Assembly (NCBI GenBank): GCA_021234155.1 | Contig: JAJEKV010000057.1 | Coordinates: forward strand, 3,875,821-3,939,820 | From: Isoetes taiwanensis | Lineage: Eukaryota; Streptophyta; Lycopodiopsida; Isoetales; Isoetaceae | Direction of reading: 5' to 3' | DNA: 64,000 nucleotides | Shown: positions 32,929-44,089 of the stretch, one piece after another | Layout: each line of letters starts with the position of its first letter | Numbering within the stretch: position 1 is the stretch's first letter | Translations under genes and position numbers: made by a program | Notes under the pieces: generated by a model | The model's input: the letters and a program-made list of their open reading frames with translations, nothing else | Told to the model about the DNA's origin: nothing | Databases searched by the model: none

Positions 32929-34061
32929 TCATACATATATTACAAAAGGGTAGTGTACAATGGTTATTTCATGAGTCATTGAAGTTTTCACCGTGGTTAG
33001 AGTCCTCAGGAATGGTGCCCAACAACTGCCTTCGTACCTCTTCTGGAGCATTGAGGATATAATAGGTCGCGACAAGATAGTTGTTGAGACAGTAATCCAG
33101 CACTGCAACTGTCTCCTTTTCAAACCATGCATCAGTGATGTCTAGCTGTGAGATTGTTTCTTCTACTGCATGAGAAGATAAATACTCCAATGCTGGACAC
33201 ACAAACTTCTGCAAAAAGTTGTCCTCTTCCTGCCCCTTGAAAGGCATAACAGGAACGGTTGTGTGTGCAGGGTTTAGAAACCCTTTGTGTAGGCTATCAT
33301 CTACCAAGAAAATCATACCATGATATTCAGGAAAATCCTCAAGTACAACCTTCAATTCCTTGAAAAAAAGTTGCTTTGCTGTGCTGGTTAGATGCTCGCA
33401 TGCATATAGCACTGCTCTTGACCATATATCTTCAAGAATTTGGTCCGCAAATCTGGGAACAATGCCTCCACCATATCCCGTGTATTCCGAAGTAGAGAAG
33501 CACTCCAGATCACAATATCAAACTCTGCAGTGCCCACTCCACAAACTCATGATACCCTGGTCTGCAAATGAAGTACTTACTTGCAGTTTCCTTTACAACA
33601 TGGTTCGTTTGAGGTGGAGGCAAGAATTTTTGGCCCGTTCTCCTTTGTTGTGTCTGTGCCAGTACACCATTTATGTCAAGCACCATCAATTTCCATCTGG
33701 GTGCCCATCCCTCAACGTTTGCAACCACTGTCAATGTCTGCTGCATTGTGCTTGAAAGTGCTGCAACATGTGCTGGACTCTGCTGGGAAGTGCTATCGAG
33801 ATGTGCTGGACTCTGCTGGGAAGTGCTATCGAGATGTGCTGGACGTTGCTGCGATCTGCTGGACTCTGCTTTAGCTTTGCTACTAGATGATGGAGAGTGC
33901 TGATAGCCATAGTTAGATACATCTGTATTAGTATCTCCCTGCCCCCAATGTATGGGTGTTTCCTGGCTATCAGTAACCCTTGCAGTGGCCCTCCATGCTT
34001 TATCCTCCATTTCCTCATTCACCACCTGCCTTGTTCTCCTGCATGCAAGGATGTGCTCCAA
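32929..34061 (-). pseudogene. Second FCP1/NIF-like phosphatase gene, frameshifted
   Basis: From 34061: a linker with an in-frame 10-residue repeat (SQQSPAHLDS twice), then WKLMVLDINGVLAQTQ (FCP1 motif, nucleophile Asp), KYFICRPGYHEFVEWAL. After a shift near 33520 comes FDIVIWSASLLRNTRDMVE. After another near 33450 come LYACEHLTSTAKQLFFKEL and MIFLVDDSLHKGFLNP (second acidic site), ending at 32969. The layout matches the broken gene at 23.3-25.3 kb (D-[IL]-N-x-V-L, IWS, VDD, LNP). It lies between a transposase and a RING gene and may be their cargo. Phosphatase activity is inferred from the family only. Confidence 0.65.
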
Positions 34062-34290
34062 TTACCAACTGAAACTTGTAGAGAATACACATTCTGAAAT
34101 ATAACAGGATTGCACCTTTTATATGTAATAGGTTGTTTTGGCACTTTGGTTTCTTCGTTATCTGTCTGGGTTCTCTCACTATCCTCATCTTCAGATTCAC
34201 TAAGTACCACTTGTGGATGCCTTCTCCTTCTGCAGGCAAATGCATATTGATCCCTAGGTTAAAACTCCAAACAAAATTATAAGGACACAA
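34015..34290 (-). pseudogene. Probable upstream part of the FCP1-like gene
   Basis: The frame VVLSESEDEDSERTQTDNEE (from about 34210) is acidic, as linkers often are, then VPKQPITYKRCNPVIFQNV. It must shift to join the 34061 frame. A GTAATTGGAG...TGCATGCAG stretch at the join looks like a 27-base intron but is too short to trust. Confidence 0.3.
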
Positions 34291-34399
34291 TGGGGGAAAA
34301 TAAATATATTATGGTATTAAACAAAAACCTTTTAACTGCTCATTTTGGCAAGTCTTGTGCAATCAAAATTGGGCCTGAAACAAGTATGGGAAAATTACA

Positions 34400-36361
34400 T
34401 TAGACTGGGGGTTTTTTCCCTAGTGCGACGTCTATAGGCACGTCCTCATCAACCGAATCATCTGACTCACCCTCACTCTCGGGTTCTGTAATATTTTTGG
34501 TCCTTGACCTTGTGAGCCTAGTGATTCGGGTCACAACCTTGTTGACCTGCTTCTCCACATCTTCAACATCCTTGTCTGCCCCTGCATCAACAGTGTTAGA
34601 GGAGGCCTTTGTAGAGGCTGCTGCAGAATTTGGAACTATATGGTAATTGTCAACATCGTCAGAACTACTGGAATCTGCTTTGGACCGTGTTGGTGTCTTT
34701 AGCACTGTGCTTTCAGGTGCTGCATTGTGCTGCTGACTGCTTGAATCTTGCTGTGCACTGTTTACAGGCGCTTCTAATGTTCCCAATTCAGAAAACAAGC
34801 GTGTACCTTTTTTGGCTGTTCTTGCTTGTAGAGTTCGAGTCCTTGTAGACTTGTGTCCGGGGGTCCTTTTACTAAGAGGTGTTTTAACATGCTTCCTTTT
34901 CCTGTTGCTGTCTAGAGTTGTAGCTACCACCTCATCTATGTCAATTGTCTCAACTATGTGTTTGTTTGCTGCCCCAGCATATAAGGGTTCCTGCTTGATT
35001 GTCTTCCCCAATTCCTCCACTAAGCCTGCTGGAACTGTTTCTGAGCATTCGAGGCAGTATGTCTTCTCCATAAGCAAACTCAGGCAACTGACATGATATA
35101 CGTGGCCACATTTCAGCTTCAGACTGAGGGTATAATCATCCTGGAATGCGAGCTCGCATGTGGAGCATCTCTCCTCATCTCCAATTGGCAACCTGAATGG
35201 CACAGGATAGATGCTCACAAGCTGGCCAGCTCTCTTTGTAAGTTCCCTAAGCCTGTTGACATTCTGTAAATGCTGCTGGGCTTTTGCAAGCTGCACTTCA
35301 TTGTTTGCAACCTCAGCAGCTACAGTGGCCACCTGTTGAACTATCCCGTCATCTACTGGGCCACCCCCCATTTCAAAAAGGGCTTTGAGCATGTACTCTG
35401 CCATGTCTTTCTCTCTCTCTCTCTAAGCGCAGTAGCTCAGCAGAGGCACCAGCATCAGGACCTGTCAGGGCTTGAAGACGTGAGATGTTGTCTTTTATTA
35501 TTTGCAATTTCTCTTGTGAAGCCGAGAAGAAAGTTCCCTTAGCCTGGGACTGAACAACTAGCTCCTTCTTGGAGACTAAATCAGCCTGCTGCGTGTTTAG
35601 GGTTTCCTGCAAAGCTTTGCACATGACTTCCAGGCGTGATATGTTCTTCCCATAAGCCGTGTAAGCTGTTGGGCACATTGCAACGCTCCTAATGGATGGC
35701 CTCCCTTCTAATTTAATACCAGTGCCTCCTGAAACTTGCCTTTCTGCTATGCTTTCAGGTGCTGTGGTTTGCTGAGATTTGCTGGTCTCTGCTCTGCTTG
35801 CTGGAGCACTGCTGGTGGGTTCACATTTAATCTTGCTGTTGTAGACTCTACTCTTTGCTGCAACTGCTGCCCAATTAACCTTGAACTTCTCTGGATCCTG
35901 CTTTGCTCTCTGGCAGTTATTGAATGCAAATAGGTATGATACTGTCTTTCTAACTTCTCTGTTCTTCAATCCGTCCGGGTATATTTTGCTCAGAAGTTCA
36001 ATTAGAGCTTCTTCGTGCTCTGGCCTTACCTTGTCAATAGAAGTTTTGCCAGGAATGACCCCGTTGGTATCCCAAACTTCATTGTACTCTGCTGTAGATA
36101 TGAGATCTGTTCGAAATTGAGAGGGATGAACGCCCTCGTTTGGCAGACCCGCATACGCATGGAAGTCTTCTTCGGTTCGGCAATCAGCCAGGTCCGGTCT
36201 TAAGGGAACGTTTCTTCTGGCCTGGAAGAATGCAAGAAAATCGAATTAACAGGGGACCCTAAACCCATAGAAATTTTGTTTAGTTGCTTTTTGCTTACCC
36301 GGCACATGGCCTCCATTGGAATTACTGCTTGAGCGGGCGGATCAATCGCCTTCTTTACCAT
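34400..36361 (-). CDS. Coiled-coil / RING-finger protein, nearly intact
   Basis: ATG at 36361, exon 1 of 21 codons, intron 36298-36222 (GTAAGC...TTCCAG, 77 bp), then exon 2. Only one break is seen: a two-base slip in a (GA)n run at about 35405-35425 that moves the frame from LERERERH to the frame of DMAEYMLKALFEM. With that allowed the product is about 630 residues: N-terminal unknown region (VRPEHEEALIELLSKIYPDG), coiled coil (NISRLEVMCKALQETL ... KLQIIKDNISRLQAL), a second helix (NNEVQLAKAQQHLQNVNRL), then a RING-like finger (C-S-T-C, 16 residues, C-G-H-x2-H-x2-C, C-L-E-C) at about residues 365-410, and a basic/acidic tail. RING proteins usually act as ubiquitin ligases. The target is unknown. 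Confidence 0.65.
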
Positions 36362-36969
36362 GGTTGATATGTTTGTTTAATGTGGAAATCCGAGAGCACA
36401 AATTCGCGGGTTGCTTCGCCGGAGTAGAGAAAGTTGGGGAAGAGAGATTTGGAAAACACAAATTCGAAAGTTAGTTTGTCTACTAGTTCCAGATTGCAGC
36501 GGGTCGCATTCATTACCGCGGGCGGCAAACAGGTAATGATTGTATAAACGGGTACGGGCTAGACGAAGAGACGGGCAGAAAATAGGTGGTACTATATAGG
36601 TGAAGGGTGGGAAAAAAATGTATGAAGGGTGGAAAAAAATGTATTTTGGGTGCTGGTGCTGGTGCTGGGCTCGCGTTTATTTGCTACCCACCAGCATACT
36701 TTTGCCCATATACAACCGTAAGCACATGAACTCATCTATATATACTTGGACTGTCATATTCTTTTGTTCCAGGCATTAAAAATTTTGAATTTGTTGGCAG
36801 CGATGAGCTCTGGGGACATAGTAACATTTGAAAGCTTTGGCAAAAACCTTATATCAGCACCTGCCTCGAGTCAGTCGATGAGAAGGGGCATATCTCTTCC
36901 ACCAAATATGGGTTGACCCTGTGAGGTTGATGGTGGCAACCTTGCCGATATCCTTCTCTGTCATTCCAT
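36362..36969. other. No gene seen; upstream region of the RING gene
   Basis: Contains a GCTGGTGCTGGTGCTGGG triplet run near 36650-36668 and otherwise nothing recognisable. It probably includes the RING gene promoter and the left boundary of the next element. Confidence 0.45.
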
Positions 36970-37610
36970 AGAACTTGTTGAATTCATGCATCTCATCCAA
37001 ACTCTGGGATGCAGAGGCTTTGACGCACGTTAAGCTAGCACACTATCAGCAGCATGTCAATCCTAGGCTCACAAGCGGCCCACACCAGTACTTGTACACC
37101 CAGCTGCCCATGAAGAAGCGCAGACTTATAGCTTCCATTCGCACGGGGGCACATCGCCTCTGCATTGAAACAGGGCGTTGGGCCCGGGAAGCACGAGAGC
37201 AAAGGCTTTGCCAGTGTTGCCACCAGGGCGCGATTGAGGATGAATGTCATGCCCTCCAGATCTGCCCAGCATTTGCCCGTATCCGAGAGCGATATGTTCG
37301 ATTACTAGTGCCTGGCCAGCCGTTGCATCAGTTATTGACTACGGCGTCAGTGGGTTTGTTGGGGTCATACCTCCAGGAGGTTATGGATGCACGGACTCGT
37401 TTGTGTCCTACGGGACGGTATTGAACTGTCCTATGCAATTGTACAGTGTGCCAGCATGCTTATTACTGCTAAGGTTTTTCCCTCGAAAACCCTTCGGGGC
37501 GGGGGTTTTTTAATCCTGTCAGTAATACGCGTGTTGCTCTCTTTTTGTTTGGGTCCCATAGGCCAATTGGTCTCCGTGGACGCTAAAAACCTATTCTATT
37601 ATATTCTATC
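36970..37610 (+). mobile_element. 3' fragment of a LINE, related to the 54.5-59.9 kb LINE
   Basis: The plus frame 36975-37424 reads KLWDAEALTHVKLAHYQQHV then LIASIRTGAHRLCIETGRW and the zinc motif CQCCHQGAIEDECHALQIC. The related element at 59344 has WDAVTLAQVKTGHYHAH and AIASIRTGSH. The 3' end is CTCCGTGGACGCTAAAAACC(TATTC)n, parallel to CCCGTGGACGTAAAAATTTATC(TTATC)n. Inserted in a minus-strand exon that resumes at 37611. Confidence 0.8.
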
Positions 37611-38010
37611 CAACCATGATTCGGTATCCGAGAACTGGGTCAATTTACGGTTCTCCCAAATGTTTATGATAGCAGAATCTACGATTTTCTGATAATCTTT
37701 CTTCTTGGACTTACCATGACCACCGGCTGACTCAGAGGACTCCGATGGCTCGGATGATTCAGAACTAGTATCAGATCCGTGTGGATGTATGTGGAGCAGG
37801 TACTGGTGCAGGTGGCGATGGTAGCTGATCATTTGGTATAGCAGGAATCTCAGGGCCATATTCTTGCGGTATTGGTGGTGGGTTGTTTCGGAATTACATA
37901 AGCTTGGAGCTCAGTAAGTTGATGCTTCATAAGTATAAGCTCCTATTCTGGAGTGAGACGACCGGGTTGCATGGGTGTCGCCCATGGAGGGGGACGTGCA
38001 CCGTCTAAAA
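37611..38010 (-). pseudogene. Unrecognised exon interrupted by a LINE
   Basis: Minus strand: LTPE-stop-ELILMKHQLTELQAYV, then a Pro-rich run (PSPPAPVPAPHTS), then after a shift SDTSSESSEPSESSESAGGH and KKKDYQKIVDSAIINIWENR before the LINE. The stop is a TAG where CAG would suit. Ser/Glu-rich linker followed by a basic helix; no known family. Confidence 0.3.
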
Positions 38011-38189
38011 TATAGATAAGATTGAGATAAACACAACATTCAAGCATTGTCATAATAACACTATTAATAAAGAAAATACTTGATGTAAGAGTGGAATTTA
38101 GTGTTACATATAAGATAGGGCTCGAATGGACAAACAGAATGTGGAATTTTATTCATAACGAGGTGTTATACATAAACATAGTCAGTTAG

Positions 38190-38818
<629 letters not shown>

Positions 38819-38931
38819 AACATAGAATATCGAAGTTTATATATGAGTGGCATATAAGTGCCTATTTGTGTAATACATATATCTTAATGGCCGAGGGCCA
38901 TAGCTATACATTATAATCAAAAGAACTACAT

Positions 38932-40350
38932 TCAAGAGCTAGGTCTTGCATCCTCATCCATCGGCGTAGGAGGTGGAGGTGGCTGGCGGTGTCGAAATGG
39001 TGTCACTTTTGGGCTGATGGTATGGGCAGCGGCGAAAGCAATCCCCGAAGGATATGCCGTGGCCAAAGGAGCGTCTACAAGGAGCTTCACGCTCATCCAT
39101 GGTGCGATATCTAGCCTTAGGACAGTCAAAGCAAACTCCCGTCGCACGAGCACATATGTGAGCGCGCGATGCGGGAGCTTCTTATGTCTGGCTAAGGTGG
39201 ATAACGCACGGAGTGCCCACCATGATGCCTCTGCCTCTGGACTAGATCCCGCGCCACAAAAAGGACCTGCCCCTGCTTAAAAGCTGAAATTAAGAAGAAG
39301 CGGGTGACATAATTTCCCATAGCACTAACCATTGGGATGACAGAGGTGGCTACTTCCTTATCGAGATCCATAGTGACCTCCTCTTCCTTAACTTCTTGCT
39401 TTGCTTCCCTCAGGTGATCTTTGTTGTCATAAAGATCTTCCTCTTCTTCATGAGATTCTGAGGGAATATCCACCATGTTAATGTTTGGGACGTGAGGTCC
39501 CATAGCAACAAAACCTTCTTCAGGTGGTTGTGACAGTGCCTCTTGCAACATAAGGTGCCGCAACTGCAAGAGTGCATCAACTAGCTCAATGGCCTCCTGA
39601 TGAAATTTAAGCAATTGCTGCACCTCAGTAGGGAGCTCTGCTGGGGTGAAATTGATGAAGTCGTCCATGCAACACTCGGCAAGCTCAATAATACATGTGC
39701 CTTCCTTTTGCACTTGAGGTCAGCAACAACATGCTATGTCCACATAATATCCTCCAATAGGAGGTATTCTTGCCCTTGATGGTGGATAACTAGGAGGGCA
39801 TCCAATCCAGTAAGTCATGCTCCTTGATCTCCATGTAGAGGCATCTGCTCTGCTAACTGTTTCCACCGAATAAAGTCATCTTCTCGGACGTACTCATCAT
39901 CTTCCTCATCCGATACCACTGGTGCTTTCCCCCTCTCTGCTGGCAAGTTCTCATCCTCAATGTACTGATCCACGAGTATAGCCAGCGCAAAGTTTACTTC
40001 CAAGTATTGCTGGCCCTCATGCATCATGATGGGTGGGTTCTTGCCCTATCTGAGCTTTCCTGTAAGAATGTTAGAGGCATGTGAATTACCTCCCAACATA
40101 TCTCTCACAATAGCCCTCTCCAAACAAAGGCGGGGTGGGTCCCCTACGGTGATACAGAGGGGTACCATTTCCTGGGTATAGAACTCAAGGAAAGCAGCAT
40201 AGTCAGGGTGAGCCTGCATGTTAGTGATGAGGTCCACCTTTTGGAGCAGAAAAGGCTAAAGGGGGTCGAATGGGACCTAAGGATCCCAATGTTCTCCATC
40301 TTGGTACCATTGGAGGAGGCTAGGGGTCTCCATTGCACAGACAAGTAGTG
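38932..40350 (-). pseudogene. Unrecognised protein gene with several TAG codons and shifts
   Basis: From ATG at about 40335 (METPSLLQWYQDGEHWDP) one frame runs to about 39815, interrupted only by three TAG codons (40279-40277, 40259-40257, 40048-40046): FLLQKVDLITNMQAHPDY, YTQEMVPLCITVGDPPRL, QQYLEVNFALAILVDQYI, SDEEDDEYVREDDFIRW. It shifts to IIELAECCMDDFINFTPAEL and a long acidic region (39713-39192), and again to LARHKKLPHRALTYVLVRRE ... ending at 38932. All three TAGs could be former CAG codons. No known domain. It lies 3' of the histone-fold gene on the same strand. Confidence 0.45.
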
Positions 40351-40533
40351 GAGGAGGAGGAGCAAGGGAAGTAAAGAAGAAATGAAACCCTAAACAATGT
40401 TTGGTGTGACTTTATTTTAAATTTTATGCTGACATGAGCGTCAATTATTATTAATACTTATTGAAAAAAATAGACAACCAAAATTTTTATATTTCTATAC
40501 AAAATTGGTACAACAAAATGCTTGATAAGCAAG
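40351..40533. other. Intergenic, AT-rich
   Basis: Between the stop of the histone-fold gene (40534) and the ATG at about 40335. A poly(A)-signal-like AATACTTATTG is present but nothing firm. Confidence 0.4.
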
Positions 40534-41272
40534 CTAATTATAGTCTCCCTGAATTCTCCTTGCGAGAGCCAAATCTTTTGTCATAATGGTAACCCTCTTG
40601 CCGTGGATCGCATAGAGGTTAGCATTCCCAAAAAGTGCTATCAGGTATCTTCGGCGACCTCCTATAGGGCGATCATAGCAAAGGTTTGGAACTGGAGATC
40701 GGTCCGATACTCCTGTGCTATCTCTCGGACCAAGCACTGGAAGGGAAGCTTCCAGGCTGGAAGGGAAGGGAGGCGGCCACCTATAGGGCGATCATAGCAA
40801 AGGTTTGGAACTGAAGATCGGTCTGATACTCCTGTGCTATCTCTCGGACCAAGCGCTGTATTCTGATACTTCTGGATCTCCTTCAACGCCATGGTATACT
40901 CGGCCTATAACTATGTGGCTTCTTTGGTTGTGTCAGCTTGTTGAGCAGGGTCTTGCCCCTTGAAACCGGCTGGGGTCGGGCGGCGTCCACGCGGTCTTGC
41001 CGATGGGCAGAGCTCGTGGCTTTGCCGATGCCCCCAACTGTCTTGAGTTTCTCCTTATAGATGTTCCCTGACTTATGGGTCGTGGACTTCTGCCTCCGTT
41101 TAACTACAAGGGTTTCAGTCTGCTCGTCATTTTGTTGGGTCTGCTATTGATCCTCATTCTGCTTGGCAAACTCCTCTACTCATTTGCTGCTCTTCCCTTT
41201 TAAGCTCTTGTTGTATGGCATGTGTAGCTGCCATGCGCTCTTCCACCTTTGCAAGGCGACGAGCAATGACCC
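40534..41272 (-). pseudogene. Histone H3-fold C-terminus with long basic tail
   Basis: Minus-strand pieces in order: VVKRRQKSTTHKSG (tail, about 41110), [13 protein letters not shown] (the KKPHRYRPG element at the start of the H3 fold, about 40940), [13 protein letters not shown] (alpha-N, 40892), [20 protein letters not shown] (alpha-1, loop 1), [19 protein letters not shown] (alpha-2), [19 protein letters not shown] and [18 protein letters not shown] (alpha-2/3, stop at 40534). Loop 1 has the canonical H3 length, so it is not a typical CENH3. Damage: frame slips near 40640 and 40900, one TAG where H3 has Gln (40664-40662), and a 119-bp internal duplication. Confidence 0.85.
40661..40899. 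repeat. 119-bp tandem duplication inside the H3 fold
   Basis: CTATAGGGCGATCATAGCAAAG...CAAGC(A/G)CTG occurs twice (from 40662 and from 40781), with about four differences. It duplicates the alpha-1/loop-1 coding part and destroys the fold. Confidence 0.85.
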
Positions 41273-42869
41273 TATGACGTTCTCCTAAAATATACGCTAT
41301 ATATACGTATGTTTCTGGGCCACATCACTGTACAAGTCTACTTTAGTTTGTACACCATAGTAGGTGGAAAAGGGAGCATGGCTAAGTTATTCATATAACT
41401 TAGCCAACCTTAGGCTTAGGGCCATTTCCACATGGCTTCACTCTATTAGGCACCTGCCACATGGAAGCACCCCATTGGAGCCATGTGGCAGTGACATGGA
41501 ACCCTAACCTATAAATGGCCAAAATCTAACCCTAGGCCATTTTTCTGGCTCCAATAGTCTGGGAACCCTTTCTCGAAACTCCGTTTCGAGAACCGTCTGC
41601 TGTGGCATAGCACAACAGCCCCTAGAGCATGTGCACCTCAGTCGGAGTGGGAGCTACTTCGACCCCCTTGAAGGTCGTGGAGATGCTGGGAGCAGGAGGG
41701 AGTTCCTCAGGAGCAGGTATTTGGGTTAGAGTCCTTTGTAGATCATCTGGAAGTTAGGATTCCAGATGAGTTAGCATTTCATATCTCTAGTAAAGTCATC
41801 CTAGAACCCTCAGTCTAGATCTTGAACCCTAACTATAAGTTAGATGCACATGATTAGGTTTAGATGTTATTCTCATTATTTATCATGTTATGTGGATATG
41901 TGATGTTGGTTGATCATGTTTGCTCCTCTTGTATTGGGAAGGGGGGTAGAGACCTAGTAGCCAATACTTAGATGAGCTCCTAGTTTAGACCCCTTAGTTC
42001 CTATTATATGCGACTTGTGCATAGGAACCCACCGGGCTACGGGGGCTATGATGTGACTTAGCACCAGATAACGGGGCTAGAGGCAAAGTGGAGGGAGGTC
42101 CCTACTGAGTGTGGCTACTGGGGACCCACAGCGGGCTAGGCCTATAGCTGGTCACTTCGAGTGGGTCGGGTATGGGTCCGACACCTCCTGGGGCAATAGT
42201 GTCGCCCTGCCTCTCAAGAGTTGCAGGTGTCGGCTCGGCTCTTGTTTTGGGGGGTTCAATCGGGTAAGAATCATGTGTTGCCACGATTCTCTAGCCGCCC
42301 ATGGAACCTCTAGACCCGGGAAGGGGAGATGCAACCCTTCTTGCCTCATCGGACGAGGGAGATGCAACCCGGAGTCTCGATGGATGATGGCATGAGATTG
42401 CGAATCCGGCAGGCTATAGTCATGTCAGAGCCCGATCTAGCCCATCTGCAAAGTATGTACAGGGAGGGGCGGATGGAGTGATCAACCCTAGCTATTGTCT
42501 ATAGCCAGCCCCGCCATTGTTATGACTCGGTCTGCTCTATCTTGTGGCCTAGCCGTCAGTCTACCTCCCCATGAGTCCGAGCTTGGGTAGGAGCTCCCAT
42601 GTTTTATGGCATATGTTTATCTCTATTGTATCTATGGATGGATGGATGTGCTACCCTTCGAGGTAGTTCGATGTATTGTTGTTGCTAGTTCTGACATCGT
42701 TTATGTTTCTGCTGTTATAGGAGCCCATAGGACCTTCGTGTCCCCTTCTCGCATTAGGGATACCCTGCAGTGTGGGATAGACAGAGGGCCCACGCAGTCG
42801 AAGGACCGGATGGGGGATTTCCTATGCAGTGTACGACTGGGCGCCGTATATTTTGTAGCGAGCGTCATA
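41273..42869 (+). mobile_element. Solo LTR inserted in the H3-fold gene
   Basis: Begins TATGACG and ends CGTCATA, a perfect 7-base inverted pair. Flanked by GACCC and GATCC, a likely 5-bp target duplication with one change. No primer site or purine tract lies next to it, so it is a solo LTR. It matches the LTR at 62395-63899 (for example TGTATTGGGAAGGGGGGTAG). A TATA-like CTATAAATGG lies at 41511. On both sides the minus strand encodes coiled-coil of the same type, so it split a gene. Confidence 0.85.
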
Positions 42870-43390
42870 GATCCTTCTCAGCAACTTAGCCTTATATCTA
42901 TTCAGCCTAGCCTGCATATCTAGCTGGATGGTTATCATGACGTCCAGAGTGAGATAGTCTGGTCAACTCTTGGACGCCTCGTCAAATTGATAGGGGGTAA
43001 GGTCAAAGGGATCCCCCGATATGATGGCGTGCCCATCTCCCAAGTAGGTATATTCTCTACCTCTGGCCTTCGGATCTCCCCTCTCCGATTCTCACACGCC
43101 GTCACCTCGAGCGAGCCCTATGATCCTTTCGGCCTCTTCTCAGATGGCCTCGTCTTCGGCAACCTCCACACACTTGACCAGCATCAAGACTTGGTCGGGT
43201 TATTCCACCAAAGTATATCTCCAAGGCATTCAGCTTTAGGAGGAAGCACTCCGACAGGGGGAAGATAGGATAGGGTACCCTATGCTCGGCAGCGAACCGC
43301 TGTACCAACTCTTCTAGGAGGAGGTTGACCTTTCCCAAGTCATCGGCAAGCTTCTTGCCAAGCTTGGCAAAGATCTGGTGGACGCTAAGT
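42870..43390 (-). pseudogene. N-terminal/coiled-coil part of the H3-fold gene
   Basis: Minus strand, in shifting frames: GKVNLLLEELVQRFAAEHRV, MLVKCVEVAEDEAI-stop-EEAERI, GDPFDLTPYQFDEASKS-stop, then DMQARLNRYKAKLLRRI abutting the LTR. Beyond the LTR it resumes as VIARRLAKVEERMAATHAIQ and QELKREEQQ. Three TGA codons interrupt it. The H3 fold is thus the C-terminus of a much longer protein. Confidence 0.5.
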
Positions 43391-44075
43391 TATTATAATA
43401 TATAAAACCAAGGGTATGAACCATGTTCATTGGTGCAAGAGAAGATTCAAATAGGAGGTGCTGGACTGCTGGTATGGCGGCTGTGACGGCGACCAAGCGC
43501 AAGGTTATGGGAAACTGAGCTATTCTCCGGCAGCTATGGCGGACGGGAGAGGCGAAGAGCGCAAGTCGGTGAGATGAAATAAAAAAATTAACCATCACTT
43601 TTTTTTTAAGTTCATTTAAAAAAAAAAAAACAAAATTTATACGACGAAAATACGCATTTTTATATGAGTGCATGTCGGAAAAAATACATGTTTCTTTTGC
43701 AATTCTAAGACGTTGTTTTGCTAGACACGCACTCTGTGCTCCCGCGCCTGTTTGATGCCATCTCAAAGTCGGATTTTGTGCCTCTGGGGTAATTGGACCG
43801 TGCCCGACATGTTGGTGCAAAAATCGTCTCCATCCGAGTTACCTAGAAGACGTTATGGCCTGTGGAAACAAGAAACCTCCATTCTCCATAACTTAACATA
43901 CTTACCATAATAACTTACACCTTCATATCTAACTAGCTTAATCCTCTCATAACTAGGCCAGCACATATACTAACTATGGAATTGGGGTAGTTTAACTTAA
44001 GGCAAAGTCTCCTACAACCAACCAACCTAACGAGTTAGACTATGGCCAGTGCAATGATTTGGTCTACCAAAATCA
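43391..44075 (-). mobile_element. Leader/internal start of a minus-strand LTR element
   Basis: Next to the primer site at 44076. The stretch nearest it resembles 450-490 beside LTR 1. A minus frame of 168 codons (43820-43314) is partly poly-Lys/Phe from homopolymers and has no clear motif. The element is cut off near 43390 by the H3-fold gene region. Confidence 0.4.
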
Positions 44076-44088
44076 TGCTCTGATACCA
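44076..44088 (-). other. Primer-binding site (tRNA-iMet type)
   Basis: Minus strand TGGTATCAGAGCA, identical to the plant consensus and to 63901-63913, one base inside the LTR end. Confidence 0.85.
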
Positions 44089-44089
44089 A

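Noticed and set aside
34040-34070. A 27-base intron (GTAATTGG...GCAG) joining the two parts of the FCP1-like gene
   Set aside because: Too short for plant splicing, and removing it does not give a continuous frame.
40046-40279. TAG as a reassigned or read-through codon
   Set aside because: Neighbouring genes in the window use ordinary stops, TGA and TAA also occur prematurely, and all fit simple transition decay.
40534-40960. Calling the histone-fold gene CENH3
   Set aside because: CENH3 normally has a longer loop 1. Here the loop matches canonical H3 in length, and only the AEDYL choice is CENH3-like.
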